A DNA stretch of 64,000 bases from Maribellus luteus (lineage in GTDB: Bacteria; Bacteroidota; Bacteroidia; Bacteroidales; Prolixibacteraceae). Positions within the stretch are counted from its first letter, which is position 1. Each line of letters begins with the position of its first letter. Positions 48,134 through 57,222 of the stretch are shown piece after piece. The stretch is taken from positions 192,799-256,798 of the forward strand of contig NZ_QWGR01000007.1 of assembly GCF_003576475.1 (NCBI RefSeq). The letters run 5' to 3'. Under the pieces are notes generated by a model. It was given only the letters and a program-made list of their open reading frames with translations, was not told the origin of the DNA and made no database searches. A program made the position numbers and the translations under genes.

Positions 48134-48715
48134 TTAGGCCCGCTTGCCCGGCCGGCGGTAGAGGTAGTAGGAGGAAACCAGTTCCAGCGCCCGTTTGATG
48201 GCTTTGTTAATGTGCAGTTGTTCGTTGGCCAGCACAAAATCGATGGCGGCCAGTTGCATGTAATACGCCGAAAACACCGGGGCCTTTTCAAGTATTTTGG
48301 GTGTTAGCCGGCCAAAAGCAGGTGTTTCTTTCAGCGTTTTACAGGTTACCATGCGGTAGTGGCCCTGCTTGTCGGGGACCGACGAAAAGCCAAACAAACG
48401 GCAAATGAGGCCGCGGTAAGCGTAGTTGCTGCACGAACCGGGAGTTTCGCCCAGTGCCGAAAACAAAACGCACATATCGTTGTCGGGAATTTGCTCCAGC
48501 CGCTCGTAAAAACTTTCGGCCAGGCCGGTTTTGACCAGGTGGTAAGCCAGCGGAAAAAACTCGAGCGGACTGGCGTGTATGTCTTTTTTTACACAACACC
48601 GGTTACACCCCGCGGCGCACGTAAGGCCGCTTGTTTTGCCAAATCTATCCGCATGCATTGCAGCACGGTTCAAGACTTTCTGCACACGTTGAATTTTATG
48701 GTACATCGTATTCAA
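48134..48715 (-). CDS. YkgJ-type cysteine-cluster protein
   Basis: The 193-residue protein has CAAGCNRCC (about 33-41) and further cysteines in NDMCVLFS, GSCSNYAYRGLICRLFGF, the pattern of the YkgJ/zinc- or iron-sulfur-chelating family. The family is thought to bind Zn or Fe-S. The gene is convergent with the GNAT gene. The start ATG is clear. Confidence 0.8.
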   Translation of the reverse strand: MNTMYHKIQRVQKVLNRAAMHADRFGKTSGLTCAAGCNRCCVKKDIHASPLEFFPLAYHLVKTGLAESFYERLEQIPDNDMCVLFSALGETPGSCSNYAYRGLICRLFGFSSVPDKQGHYRMVTCKTLKETPAFGRLTPKILEKAPVFSAYYMQLAAIDFVLANEQLHINKAIKRALELVSSYYLYRRPGKRA

Positions 48716-49042
48716 TGCACAAAATAAGTTGGTTCGAACTAGGTAATTGGAATGGCCTCCGGATGCGATTCATCCGGAAGGTTCGCAAATCTAAAAAAAT
48801 CCCGCATTCGCGATTCTGCTGCCCACCAAATTATTTTCATCTTCAGTAAAGTAGCGATCCCGAAGCAAGTTACCGAATGTCCCGAAGGGACGTAACGTGA
48901 GTATCTGTCAGCTGACGGAGAACCGCACGGTAAAAGCAGAGTCCGTACTTCAGCCCTGAAAGGGGTGAATAAGTAAGCACTTCGTTCAACCCCTTCGGGG
49001 CTGGGAGCAGAGCTGTCGAAGTACCCCCGGTGATACCGGAGC
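48716..49042. other. Repeat-rich gap upstream of the A/B modules
   Basis: No gene. The stretch has the palindrome CTGTCAGCTGACGGAG at 48905 and a large imperfect hairpin at 48951-49003, in which CAGCCC and a following GGGG stretch pair with CCCC and GGGGCTG. These look like dispersed extragenic palindromes. Confidence 0.6.
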
Positions 49043-49157
49043 TTATTCACATTAAGTCCTTTCAGGACTTTGCAAAAACGCCTCCGTTCAGCGCTGCGCC
49101 TTGGATACACATTCTTCCGAAAATCGACAAAACATCTAATTAGCTGATTAAAAGAAG
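49043..49157. repeat. Repeat module A, copy 1
   Basis: It begins TTATTCACATTAAG and contains CGCCTCCGTTCAGCGCTGCG, and ends near GATTAAAAGAAG. It matches the sequence at 50170-50286 closely, in the same orientation. Confidence 0.85.
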
Positions 49158-49268
49158 TGCAAAGGCCGCAGAGTGCTCGCTATCTGCTTTTGCGTTCTTT
49201 GCATAAACCTTGGCGTACTTTGCGTGAAATCCTCTTTTTGAACAGCATTCGTTCTGTCAGCTGACGGA
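49150..49268. repeat. Repeat module B, copy 1
   Basis: It reads AAAAGAAGTGCAAAGGCCGC at the start, holds TTTGCGTTCTTTGC and GTACTTTGCGTGAAAT, and ends CAGCTGACGGA. It overlaps the end of module A. A near-identical copy is at 50041-50159 and a shorter one at 54104-54156. Confidence 0.88.
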
Positions 49269-49385
49269 AGGCTTAAAGTCCTCTATAGGAGTTTAGGGGT
49301 ATTTCAGCCAATCGCTGCCAAAAAAACATCCCGATACAGCCGCTTGTATCATTTCATTCAATAAATTAGATTTTTATTTTGAAAG

Positions 49386-50015
49386 ATGGAAAAACAAGCA
49401 CCGCAGCATTGGCTGACCATTGCCAAGAAGATAAATTCGATCGCCCAAACGGGCCTGGCTTTTACCAAAGATAAGTTCGACCGCGAACGCTACACCGAGC
49501 TGCTGGATTTAAGCATCGAGATTTTGAACAACATCACGGATATCGATACCGGGAAGCTCAACTTTGTGTTTAACCGCGACATCGGGTACCAAACCCCCAA
49601 AGTGGGCATACGCGCGGTGGTGTTCGAAAACGAAAAGATACTGCTGGTAAAAGAAAAGATGGACGGCAAATGGAGCCTGCCCGGCGGTTATGCCGACACC
49701 GGAATGCTGCCCAGCGAAATTGCCGTAAACGAAGTAAAGGAAGAATCGGGCTACGATGTAAAACCGCTTCGGATACTGGGCCTGATCGATTACAACAAAC
49801 ACCAGGAAAGGCCGTTTCCGTTTGATGTGTACCAGTTGTTTATGGAATGCGAGATAATTGGGGGCCAGCCGCAAAGCGGCATCGAAACCAGCGATGTGGG
49901 CTTTTTCGATATCACCGATTTGCCCGAGCTGTCGGAGCGCCGCGTTACCAGACAACAGATCCTGAAAATGCACGAATTGTATCAAAACAAGCACCTGGCG
50001 CCTATTTTTGATTAA
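49386..50015 (+). CDS. NUDIX hydrolase with N-terminal helical domain
   Basis: The 209-residue protein has a helical N-terminal domain (about 1-70) as in the NUDIX_N type ADP-ribose pyrophosphatase family, then the Nudix box GGYADTGMLPSEIAVNEV with KEESGYDV. Compared with the full box one glutamate is replaced by M and the arginine by N, as in this subfamily, while the catalytic E pair (KEE) is present. It is predicted to hydrolyse a nucleoside diphosphate derivative such as ADP-ribose. The gene is bracketed by A/B repeat modules in opposite order. Confidence 0.85.
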   Translation: MEKQAPQHWLTIAKKINSIAQTGLAFTKDKFDRERYTELLDLSIEILNNITDIDTGKLNFVFNRDIGYQTPKVGIRAVVFENEKILLVKEKMDGKWSLPGGYADTGMLPSEIAVNEVKEESGYDVKPLRILGLIDYNKHQERPFPFDVYQLFMECEIIGGQPQSGIETSDVGFFDITDLPELSERRVTRQQILKMHELYQNKHLAPIFD

Positions 50016-50040
50016 GATGCGCAGGTTCACGCAAAGATTT

Positions 50041-50159
50041 AAAAGAAGCGCAAAGGCCGCAGAATGTTCGCTATCTGTTTTTGCGTTCTTTGCATAAACC
50101 TTGGCGTACTTTGCGTGAAATCTTCTTTTTGAACAGCATTCGTTCTGACAGCTGACGGA
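50041..50159. repeat. Repeat module B, copy 2
   Basis: It begins AAAAGAAGCGCAAAGGCCGC and ends CAGCTGACGGA; it has the same orientation and length (119 bp) as copy 1 at 49150. Here B precedes A, the reverse order of copy 1. Confidence 0.88.
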
Positions 50160-50169
50160 GAAACGGGGG

Positions 50170-50286
50170 TTATTCACATTAAGCCCTTTTCAGGACTTTT
50201 GAAAAACGCCTCCGTTCGGCGCTGCGCCTTGGATGCACATTCTTCCGAAAATCGATAAAAATACCTAACTAACTGATTATAAGAAG
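50170..50286. repeat. Repeat module A, copy 2
   Basis: Same orientation as copy 1 at 49043. Two-base length difference (117 against 115). Confidence 0.85.
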
Positions 50287-50295
50287 CCGCCGCAG

Positions 50296-51045
50296 TTGAG
50301 AGTAATGAAATCCTGACCCTTTGCAAACATTTCTCTGCTGAGAGTAGCATCCTCCTGACCTTTTGCAAATGCATTTCTTGCGAGAGTAGCATCCTCCTGA
50401 CCTTTTGCAAATATATTTCTTGCAAGAGTAGCATCCTCCTGACCCTTTGCAGAAGCATTTCTGGCAAGAGTAGCATCATCCTGACCTTATGCAGATGCAT
50501 TTCTTGCGAGAGTAGCATCATCCTGACCCTTTGCAGATGCATTTCTTGCGAGAGTAGCATCATCCTGAGCTTTTGCAGAAGCATTTCTGACGAGAGTTGC
50601 ATCCTCCTGACCCTTTGCAGAAGCATTTCTGACGAGAGTTGCATCCTCCTGACCCTTTGCAGAAGCATTTCTTACAAGAGTTGCATCCTCCTGACCTTTT
50701 GCAAATGCATTTCTTGCGAGAGTAGCATCATCCTGACCTTTTGCAGAAGCATTTCTGGCGAGAGTAGCATCCTCCTGACCTTTTGCAAATGCATTTCTTA
50801 CAAGAGTTGTATCCTCCTGACCTTTTGCAAATGCATTTCTTGCGAGAGTAGCATCATCCTGACCTTTTGCAAATGCATTTCTTGCGAGAGTAGCATCATC
50901 CTGAGCTTTTGCAGAAGCATTTCTTACGAGAGTTGCATCCTCCTGACCCTTTGCAGAAGCATTTCTGACAAGAGTTGCATCCTCCTGACCTTATGCAAAT
51001 GCATTTCTTGCGAGAGTAGCATCATCCTGAGCTTTTGCAAACTTT
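50296..51045. repeat. 42-bp tandem repeat array 2, eighteen copies
   Basis: The unit reads AGAGTAGCATCCTCCTGACC then TTTTGCAAATGCATTTCTTG. The TCCTGA core recurs at 50311, 50353 and so on to 51025, exactly 17 periods of 42 without one lost or gained base. Copies vary at a few fixed sites (GAA/AAT/GAT after TTGCA; TTGC/GGC/GAC before GAG; AGCAT/TGCAT), so they look like mosaics of the same alleles. The minus-strand frame repeats NAFAKGQEDATLAR but has stops in two copies and no start. No spacers are present. Confidence 0.95.
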
Positions 51046-51272
51046 CCGCAGCCGCGAGTCCTTACATCCGGCTATTATACAGCTGGTTGTCAGCACCGAA
51101 CAAACAAAAATAATTGTTGTATAACATAAAAATCAAAATTGACATTCTTCCCGGAATGGTTTAATTTTAATAAGCAAAACAAAAATAGACCGTCAATGAA
51201 CACACATTCATCATCGAAATTTTCAAGAAGATACCCCAATATTTTCCAATATTAATCCTTAAAACTTGTCTT
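51046..51272. other. Gene-free stretch before the DUF6261-like gene
   Basis: About 230 bases between array 2 and the ATG at 51273; AT-rich, no frame, presumably the promoter of the next gene. Confidence 0.5.
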
Positions 51273-52016
51273 ATGAACCTTGTTAATCCGATTACATTAG
51301 TTTATTTGCGCAACAGCGAATATTTTGAACTGATCACCGATCTGAAAACCGGAATGGCGGGCATACTTCCTTCCACGCCGGTAAGCGACGACCTGATTAC
51401 GCGCTTTAATGCCGTTTACGACGAACTGGATACGGCTACCCGCATCGACCGCGGGACTGTGTTAACCGAAAAAGTACAGGCGGCCGACGAAAGCCGCGGA
51501 ACCACCTGGAAAGCCATGGACCTGATGGTGGAAGCCCACCTGAACAGCCCCGTGCCCGAAGAAGTGGAAAGCGCCAAAATCATCCGCCGCGTTTTTGATG
51601 TGTACGGCGATTTCAGAAAACGCTCGTACGACAGCGAATCGAGCGAGGCGCGCAACCTGATCCAGGACCTCGAGAAAAACAAAAACAGCGAACATGTTAC
51701 CCGCATCAGGCTCGATGCCTGGCTGCCGCTGTACAAAACCCAGCAAGACGAATTTAAAGCCCTGCAAAACGAGCGCGACACCGAAGCCAGTTATAAAGCC
51801 AGCGGCGACGTAAGGGCCGTGCGCCTGAAAATGGACCCGCTTTACCGCGAGGTGGTCAACCTGGTGAATTCGTACATCAGCATTGGGCTGGCCACCCCCG
51901 AAATGGAAAATTTTGTGGTGGTAATGAACCAGAGAATAAAACGATACAACGATAGCTTGGCCATCCGCCAGGGGAAAAACACGGGAGGCGATGACAGTGA
52001 CACTCCGGAAGAGTGA
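51273..52016 (+). CDS. DUF6261-like helical protein
   Basis: The 247-residue protein is mainly helical, with many charged heptad-like stretches (about 110-230), and begins LVNPITLVYLRNSEYFELI. I associate this with the DUF6261 type from Bacteroidota, from memory. It has no signal peptide. The function is unknown. It lies immediately after the 42-bp array, and the array may influence its expression. It has a short acidic tail (GGDDSDTPEE). Confidence 0.6.
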   Translation: MNLVNPITLVYLRNSEYFELITDLKTGMAGILPSTPVSDDLITRFNAVYDELDTATRIDRGTVLTEKVQAADESRGTTWKAMDLMVEAHLNSPVPEEVESAKIIRRVFDVYGDFRKRSYDSESSEARNLIQDLEKNKNSEHVTRIRLDAWLPLYKTQQDEFKALQNERDTEASYKASGDVRAVRLKMDPLYREVVNLVNSYISIGLATPEMENFVVVMNQRIKRYNDSLAIRQGKNTGGDDSDTPEE

Positions 52017-52177
52017 CCCATTGTTATCGAACAAAATGGCATCCGACGGGGTGCCATTTTTTTGTTAAATTAGTGGGCGATGAGAAGGGGCGGGCTGGTG
52101 TAGGTTTGTGAGCTGTGGCCGTACTGTAAATAACCGAGAGGTGCGTGGGCTGGTTAATAAGATGTTTGAAATAAGAG

Positions 52178-52660
52178 ATGAAGTACATTTTATACTTTTC
52201 AATATTCGTTTTTACATTAAGCTTAAAGCAAAAGTTGTTTGCTCAAGATATTGAATTTCAAAAAAAGTCTTTGGAATGTGACTTTGAGAATGTTATTCAT
52301 TTCTCCATTGATGAGTCAATAATTGCCGACTTCAACGGTGACGGAATAAATGATACAGCAGTTTTTAGAAAAGAAAATAAAACCTCAGGAATAATCATAA
52401 AACATGGACAAACGGAAGAAACTGTCAGTTTGGGATTTGGAAAAGACTTTGCACATTTAACCGATTTTAACTGGGTCGACTTTTGGGGACTTGTTAAAGA
52501 CTCGACAACCTATGAAATGGTTTTTAATGAAACTGATATTCTGGGAGACACAATTATTAGCCTTAAAAATCCATCAATCGTTGTTAGAAAGGAAGAAGCA
52601 GGAGGTGGAGTAATTACTTTAAAAAATGGAATTTATATTTGGATACACCAATCGGATTGA
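52178..52660 (+). CDS. Exported hypothetical protein with an FG-GAP-like repeat
   Basis: The 160-residue protein has a signal peptide (to KQKLFAQ) and one calcium-loop-like stretch ADFNGDGINDTAVF (about 49-62) as in FG-GAP/VCBS proteins. The rest is unrecognised. Its low-GC sequence differs from its neighbours. Confidence 0.55.
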   Translation: MKYILYFSIFVFTLSLKQKLFAQDIEFQKKSLECDFENVIHFSIDESIIADFNGDGINDTAVFRKENKTSGIIIKHGQTEETVSLGFGKDFAHLTDFNWVDFWGLVKDSTTYEMVFNETDILGDTIISLKNPSIVVRKEEAGGGVITLKNGIYIWIHQSD

Positions 52661-52743
52661 AACCCTGCTGGCGCAGGTTTGCAACCTGTGGCGGTACACA
52701 CAAAGCACGAATTACAAACAATAAACTACAATAGAAGCACGAT

Positions 52744-53319
52744 ATGAAAAAAGTACTGTTGTTACTGGCCGATGGATTTGAGGTTTTTGAAGCAAGCGTT
52801 TTTATCGATGTAATGGGGTGGAACCTCGAAGAAGGAGACCAAAGCACCCAACTGTTTACCTGTGCGCTGCAAAAAGAAATCAAAAGCTCGTTTAACCAAC
52901 GGTTTATTGTCGATTATGAGGTTGGTGAGATCGATGTGCGCGATTTCGATGCCCTGACCATACCCGGCGGGTTCGAGGTATACGGCTTTTACAAGGATGC
53001 CTACCACGAAAAATTTCTGGAGCTGATCCGGAGTTTCAGGGCGCATAATAAAATCATTGCCACCATTTGCGTGGGGGCTTTACCATTGGGGAAAAGCGGC
53101 GTCCTTCAGGGGAAAACAGCTACGGTTTACAACAGTGCCGTCCGGCGCGAAGCGTTGCGCAGCTTTGGGGTGCAGGTGTTGGATCAGCCCATCGTACTCG
53201 ACGATAATATGATCACTTCGTGGAACCCGTCGACCGCGATCGATGTGGCCTTGCTGTTGCTGGAGCTACTCACAAGCAGCGAAAATGCCGGCAAAGTCCG
53301 CGGCTTGATGGGCTTTTAG
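52744..53319 (+). CDS. DJ-1/PfpI-family protein
   Basis: The 191-residue protein has a Rossmann-like start (KKVLLLLADGFEVFEAS), the conserved acidic residues E13/E16, and a nucleophile-type C109 in ATICVGALPLGKSG. The tail DVALLLLELLT fits the DJ-1/PfpI/ThiJ superfamily. Possible roles include deglycase or protease-like functions; the specific activity is unknown. Confidence 0.88.
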   Translation: MKKVLLLLADGFEVFEASVFIDVMGWNLEEGDQSTQLFTCALQKEIKSSFNQRFIVDYEVGEIDVRDFDALTIPGGFEVYGFYKDAYHEKFLELIRSFRAHNKIIATICVGALPLGKSGVLQGKTATVYNSAVRREALRSFGVQVLDQPIVLDDNMITSWNPSTAIDVALLLLELLTSSENAGKVRGLMGF

Positions 53320-53387
53320 GGTTTGCAAGCTTTGCCGATACCAGAGACGCTGTTACTTTTAGCTAAACATATATTCGCATAAGAACA

Positions 53388-53927
53388 ATGAATACTAAAG
53401 ACAGAAGAATACATCATCAACTCAAACTGTATAACAATTACAATCATATCACTGTTACGGGAGTTTTGGTTGTATTCGGATTTTTAATGCTCATTGGTAT
53501 TCCGGTCTTTCCAAAGAATTTGATTTTATCGCTTCTATTCTTTTGCCTTGCGTTCATAGCTCATAAAAACCTTAAAACAACCAAACCGGTTAGTATCACA
53601 AAAAACTCAATCAGTTTAGGAAAAATGGTAAATGGATATGCTAAGACCACTATCGATTCTAAATCCATAAACCGTATCGATTTAGTTGACGAGACAAAAA
53701 TAGAATTCAGGTCTGCAGCAAAGTTCTCCGGTGGTGAAGTGAAAATCTATTCGAATTATTATCTTTTTCACTTAAAAGATAAGAGCGAAATTAGATTTGA
53801 TAATCTGTATGACAAGCAGCTACAGGTTGACTTAATGGATTGGTGCCGGAATAATAGCATTGAGTTTAACCAGTATGAAAGAAAGATTAAGGGGGCTTCT
53901 AAAAAAAACGTTGGGCAGATACCATAA
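53388..53927 (+). CDS. Hypothetical membrane protein
   Basis: The 179-residue protein has two hydrophobic helices (about 22-60) and a soluble C-terminal half with alternating strands, which resembles a PH-like domain of membrane proteins. I do not know a specific family. GC is low. Confidence 0.5.
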   Translation: MNTKDRRIHHQLKLYNNYNHITVTGVLVVFGFLMLIGIPVFPKNLILSLLFFCLAFIAHKNLKTTKPVSITKNSISLGKMVNGYAKTTIDSKSINRIDLVDETKIEFRSAAKFSGGEVKIYSNYYLFHLKDKSEIRFDNLYDKQLQVDLMDWCRNNSIEFNQYERKIKGASKKNVGQIP

Positions 53928-54064
53928 CTGAAGTACGATTACAAATCCGCACAAGTAAGAGGGATTGTGAGGCGGTTCAAAATGTTGGTAAAACAAGTTC
54001 CCGGCAATGACAGATTTTTGCTGCCGACTCGAAATGTACGCATTATGATCTTGCAACTTTATAA
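53928..54064. other. Gene-free stretch, no clear signal
   Basis: It has no plausible gene and no motif. Confidence 0.4.
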
Positions 54065-54093
54065 GCGCTAAGCGGTTCGAAACCGCTAAGCGC
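54065..54093. terminator. GC-rich hairpin
   Basis: GCGCTAAGCGGTT pairs with AACCGCTAAGCGC with one mismatch and a three-base loop. There is no T run, so it may be an extragenic palindrome and not a terminator. Confidence 0.5.
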
Positions 54094-54103
54094 ATTTGCG
54101 TCA

Positions 54104-54156
54104 CACTATCCGTTTTTGCGTTCTTTTGCCTAAGCCTTGGCGCACTTTGCGTGAAA
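54104..54156. repeat. Partial B-module repeat
   Basis: It contains CACTATCCGTTTTTGCGTTC and the ending CCTTGGCGCACTTTGCGTG, as in the repeat modules at 49.2 and 50.1 kb. The rest of the gap to 54406 shows no signal. Confidence 0.75.
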
Positions 54157-54406
54157 GTTGTTTCCGGGCAGGTTTGCAAGCTTGCCCAAGCTATTAAAGC
54201 ACGGAATACAAATTTGTGCCAGCGAGGGGCCATCTCATAAAACTGCCATTCCCTGAACGATTTTTGAAGATTTATTTTTGACATTCGGATTAAAAAAGGC
54301 ATTTTTGTCGCCCGGAATTTGGGGAATTTCTGAATTTCTGGGACACGCCCGGAGACCATCCCGGTCTCTTGTTTTCCCAATTATTTTTTAAAAACGTACG
54401 AGAGAA

Positions 54407-55402
54407 ATGCTGAATAGAATTTCAATGAGAAACGACTGTTCAATTTACAAAATTGAAGAGGAGGGGAAAACGAGTGTCAACCGCCTGGTGATTTCCAGCG
54501 CAGAAACACGCGCCATTTGCAACGATACCACGGTAATGGGGGTGAATTATACCCGGAAGCTGCGCACGGCGTGTTCGGCGGTGATGAAGAGTTTGCAGGA
54601 AGAACAGGTGATTCGCCTGGAAGAAAGAAAAACCATTGTGTTTAATATTTTGCGGGGCGGTCTTAATTTTGGTTTGCGCGAGGCCATTGCCGATGCTTTC
54701 GGCTGGAATTTACACGGGTCGTCGTTTATCAGTGCACAGCGCGCCCGCATCAACCCCGATTCGGAAGAGTGGCACATTATTGAAAGCGACTACCAGAAAG
54801 TGTACATGCCTCATTCGGCGCAAATTGTGATTGGCGACGTGGTGGCCACCGGCACCAGCCTCGAGTTTGGCCTCGAAGCCCTGGTAAAACAAGCCGAAAT
54901 GAACAACACCAACATCGAATCGATCCTGTTCTTTACCTTTGGCGGAAAACGCACCGAAGAGATCCTGGAAAATGTGGATGCGCTTTGCCGCTCGAAGTTT
55001 GAAGGCTACCAGTCTACCACATTGTGTTACATCGAAGGACGTTTTACGGTACCCACTGTTTCAACGCCTTTAACCATAAAGCTTACCGGAACCGACCTGG
55101 TAAAGCGCGACGCGCTGATGGCACCCGAGTTTATTGAAAGCCAGTACGAAAATCCGGCGTTCCCGATGGAGCGTTGTGTGATTTACGATGCCGGTTCGCG
55201 GGCATTTTGGTTGCCCGATTACCTCGAAGATGCGATCGAATACTGGGAACAGGTGCATACCATGGCCCGTCGCGGCAGAACCTTCGACCAGCAGGTAGGG
55301 GAGCGCGTTCCGCTACTCGACCGCAGCCGCTTTGGTACCATTGATCTGGAGGAACTGGCTGCTGCCCAGCTGGCAAAACTTCGAAGCATTGCAAATTCTT
55401 AA
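54407..55402 (+). CDS. Phosphoribosyltransferase-like protein
   Basis: The 331-residue protein has a PRPP-binding loop-type motif in IVIGDVVATGTSLEFG (about 139-154), preceded by ILRGGLNFG (the second family signature). An extension of about 130 residues follows, with RAFWLPDYLEDAIEYWEQ. It is twice the size of simple PRTases and I do not recognise the rest. The next gene, a nucleobase permease, is 23 bases away on the same strand. The likely joint role is uptake and salvage of a pyrimidine or purine base. Confidence 0.7.
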   Translation: MLNRISMRNDCSIYKIEEEGKTSVNRLVISSAETRAICNDTTVMGVNYTRKLRTACSAVMKSLQEEQVIRLEERKTIVFNILRGGLNFGLREAIADAFGWNLHGSSFISAQRARINPDSEEWHIIESDYQKVYMPHSAQIVIGDVVATGTSLEFGLEALVKQAEMNNTNIESILFFTFGGKRTEEILENVDALCRSKFEGYQSTTLCYIEGRFTVPTVSTPLTIKLTGTDLVKRDALMAPEFIESQYENPAFPMERCVIYDAGSRAFWLPDYLEDAIEYWEQVHTMARRGRTFDQQVGERVPLLDRSRFGTIDLEELAAAQLAKLRSIANS

Positions 55403-55425
55403 AAATCAACTATAAAAAACTAACT

Positions 55426-56667
55426 ATGGAAAAACCATCGCACTACGATCACGATTTTTCGTTATCGGCAGTTGACCCGAAAAGTAAAAAAGGATTTTGG
55501 GCCATGCTTTTGGTGATGCTGGGCTTTACTTTTTTCTCGGCCAGTATGTGGGCCGGCGGAAAACTGGGAGCCGGCTTAACCGCATCGAAGTTTTTAACCG
55601 CGGTACTTGCCGGTAACCTGATCCTGGGTGTCTACACCGGATTACTGGCCCTGATTGCCTCACGCACAGGTTTATCAACCCACTTACTGGCGCGCTATTC
55701 CTTTGGCGAAAGAGGCTCAGTGCTTCCTTCGTTTTTACTCGGAATAACCCAGGTAGGCTGGTTTGGCGTGGGAGTGGCCATGTTTGCCATTCCGGTGCAA
55801 AAAGTTACGGGCTTAAATATCTACCTGCTGGTTATTGCATCCGGCCTGATTATGACAGCTACGGCCTGGTTTGGAATCAAGGCGCTTACCGTACTCAGCT
55901 TTATTGCCGTTCCGTCGATTACCGTTTTGGGTTTAATGTCGGTAGGAAAAGCTTTCAACGATTTCGGAGGAACAGCCGTTTGGTTCGATATCGTTCCTGA
56001 AAACCCGATGACACTTTATGCCGCCATTGGCATTTGTGTGGCTTCGTTTATCAGCGGCGGAACCTTAACTCCCGACTTTACCCGTTTCTCAAAAAACAGC
56101 AAGATCGCTGTATCCACCACGCTTATTGCCTTTTTCCTGGGTAACTCGCTGATGTTCTTCTTTGGCGCAGTGGGATCGGCTTTTTACCAGCAGTCGGATA
56201 TCAGTGACGTTCTGATGAACCAGGGGATGATTGTGTGGGCGATGATTATTCTGGGTTTAAATATCTGGACCACGAATGACAATGCACTGTATGCATCGGG
56301 ACTGGGTTTCTCGAACATTACCCGTTTGCCGAAAAAGATCATGGTAATTGTGAACGGGATCATCGGAACGCTGCTGGCGCTTTACCTGTACAACAATTTT
56401 GTGGGCTTCCTGAATGTATTAAACTCGATGTTGCCTTCGATTGGCGGTGTACTGATCGCGGATTACTTCCTGGTTCATAAAGCCAAATACATTGACTTTG
56501 CCCAAAAGAAGATCAGTAAATTCCGTTGGTCGGCTGTGGCTGCCTGGGGCGCCGGTGTTATAGCGGCCACTTATCTGCCGGGCGTTGCACCGGTCAACAG
56601 TGTGGCTACTTCCATCGTAGTTTATGTGATCATCGAAAAAGCCATTTTAAAAACCGAAACGCTTTAG
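55426..56667 (+). CDS. NCS1-family nucleobase permease, cytosine permease (CodB)-like
   Basis: The 413-residue protein has about twelve helices. The start YDHDFSLSAVDPKSKKGFWA, the helix-1 segment SASMWAGGKLGAGLTASKF, and the helix-6-to-8 segment SGGTLTPDFTRFSKN with WTTNDNALYASGLGFSN match the CodB branch of NCS1 transporters. It imports cytosine or a related base in symport with cations. The partner gene directly upstream encodes a phosphoribosyltransferase-like protein. Confidence 0.88.
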   Translation: MEKPSHYDHDFSLSAVDPKSKKGFWAMLLVMLGFTFFSASMWAGGKLGAGLTASKFLTAVLAGNLILGVYTGLLALIASRTGLSTHLLARYSFGERGSVLPSFLLGITQVGWFGVGVAMFAIPVQKVTGLNIYLLVIASGLIMTATAWFGIKALTVLSFIAVPSITVLGLMSVGKAFNDFGGTAVWFDIVPENPMTLYAAIGICVASFISGGTLTPDFTRFSKNSKIAVSTTLIAFFLGNSLMFFFGAVGSAFYQQSDISDVLMNQGMIVWAMIILGLNIWTTNDNALYASGLGFSNITRLPKKIMVIVNGIIGTLLALYLYNNFVGFLNVLNSMLPSIGGVLIADYFLVHKAKYIDFAQKKISKFRWSAVAAWGAGVIAATYLPGVAPVNSVATSIVVYVIIEKAILKTETL

Positions 56668-56862
56668 GCTGAGCGCAGTATTCGTTTTCGGGAGCGAAAT
56701 ATTTCAACTGGTTTTAGATTGAATGGATTGATAAGATTGAACGGGTTTACCTCAATCTGATTTTCAATCTAATATCAATCTTTTATGGCTTGTCCGTTTA
56801 GGCTTGGTTATTTATCTACTATCCAGTATCAAGCATCCGGAATTCAGTATCGGGATTCAAAC
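56668..56862. other. Stretch with repeated short motifs
   Basis: It has TCAATCT/TTGATA-type repeats and CAGTATC repeats, no gene. Confidence 0.4.
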
Positions 56863-56906
56863 AAAAGGCCGTCTCAACTTCAAAATTGGGACGGCCTTTT
56901 TGTTTG
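56863..56906 (+). terminator. Terminator after the permease gene
   Basis: AAGGCCGTCTCAA (56865-56877) pairs with TTGGGACGGCCTT (56886-56898) with one G-U pair, followed by TTT. Confidence 0.9.
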
Positions 56907-56999
56907 TTGTCATCAATAATGCCAAGCAAAAGGTTGGGCGATCAAAAAACAATTTGCTTTTAGCTTGATTGAGAAGTACGAAACAGCTAATTTTGGCGC

Positions 57000-57122
57000 G
57001 ATATTCTTCGGGGCAGGGTGCAAGTCCCTACCGGCGGTGATAGTCCGCGACTCCTTGCAAGAGGATTGATTTGGTGAAATTCCAAAACCGACAGTTACAG
57101 TCTGGATGAGAGAAGAATCCAT
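57000..57122 (+). promoter_or_regulatory. FMN riboswitch (RFN element)
   Basis: The conserved core is present: TTCGGGGCAGGGTG, AAGTCCCTACCGG, CGGTGATAGTCCGCGA, GGTGAAATTCCAAAACCGAC, AGTCTGGATGAGAGAAGA. The closing stem pairs ATTCTTC near 57003 with GAAGAAT near 57112. FMN binding should lower expression of the following ribB. The gap of about 100 bases to the start holds the expression platform, including imperfect hairpins around 57130-57175. Confidence 0.95.
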
Positions 57123-57222
57123 AAGCAATCGGCAGCCTGTGCAATTCGCATTGTACAGTTGGGCTGTAGCATTGACTTTGCTCCGGGGATTTTAATGGTT
57201 ACAATATTAAAGAGGAGTAGAG

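Noticed and set aside
50174-50668. 164-residue minus-strand frame in array 2
   Set aside because: It covers only part of the repeat array plus module A, has a repetitive composition and no upstream signals.
50296-51045. CRISPR array
   Set aside because: Units are contiguous with no unique spacers and no cas genes are nearby.
57130-57222. Clear intrinsic terminator in the riboswitch expression platform
   Set aside because: The imperfect hairpins here lack a strong T run, so the control mode, termination or translation, cannot be decided.
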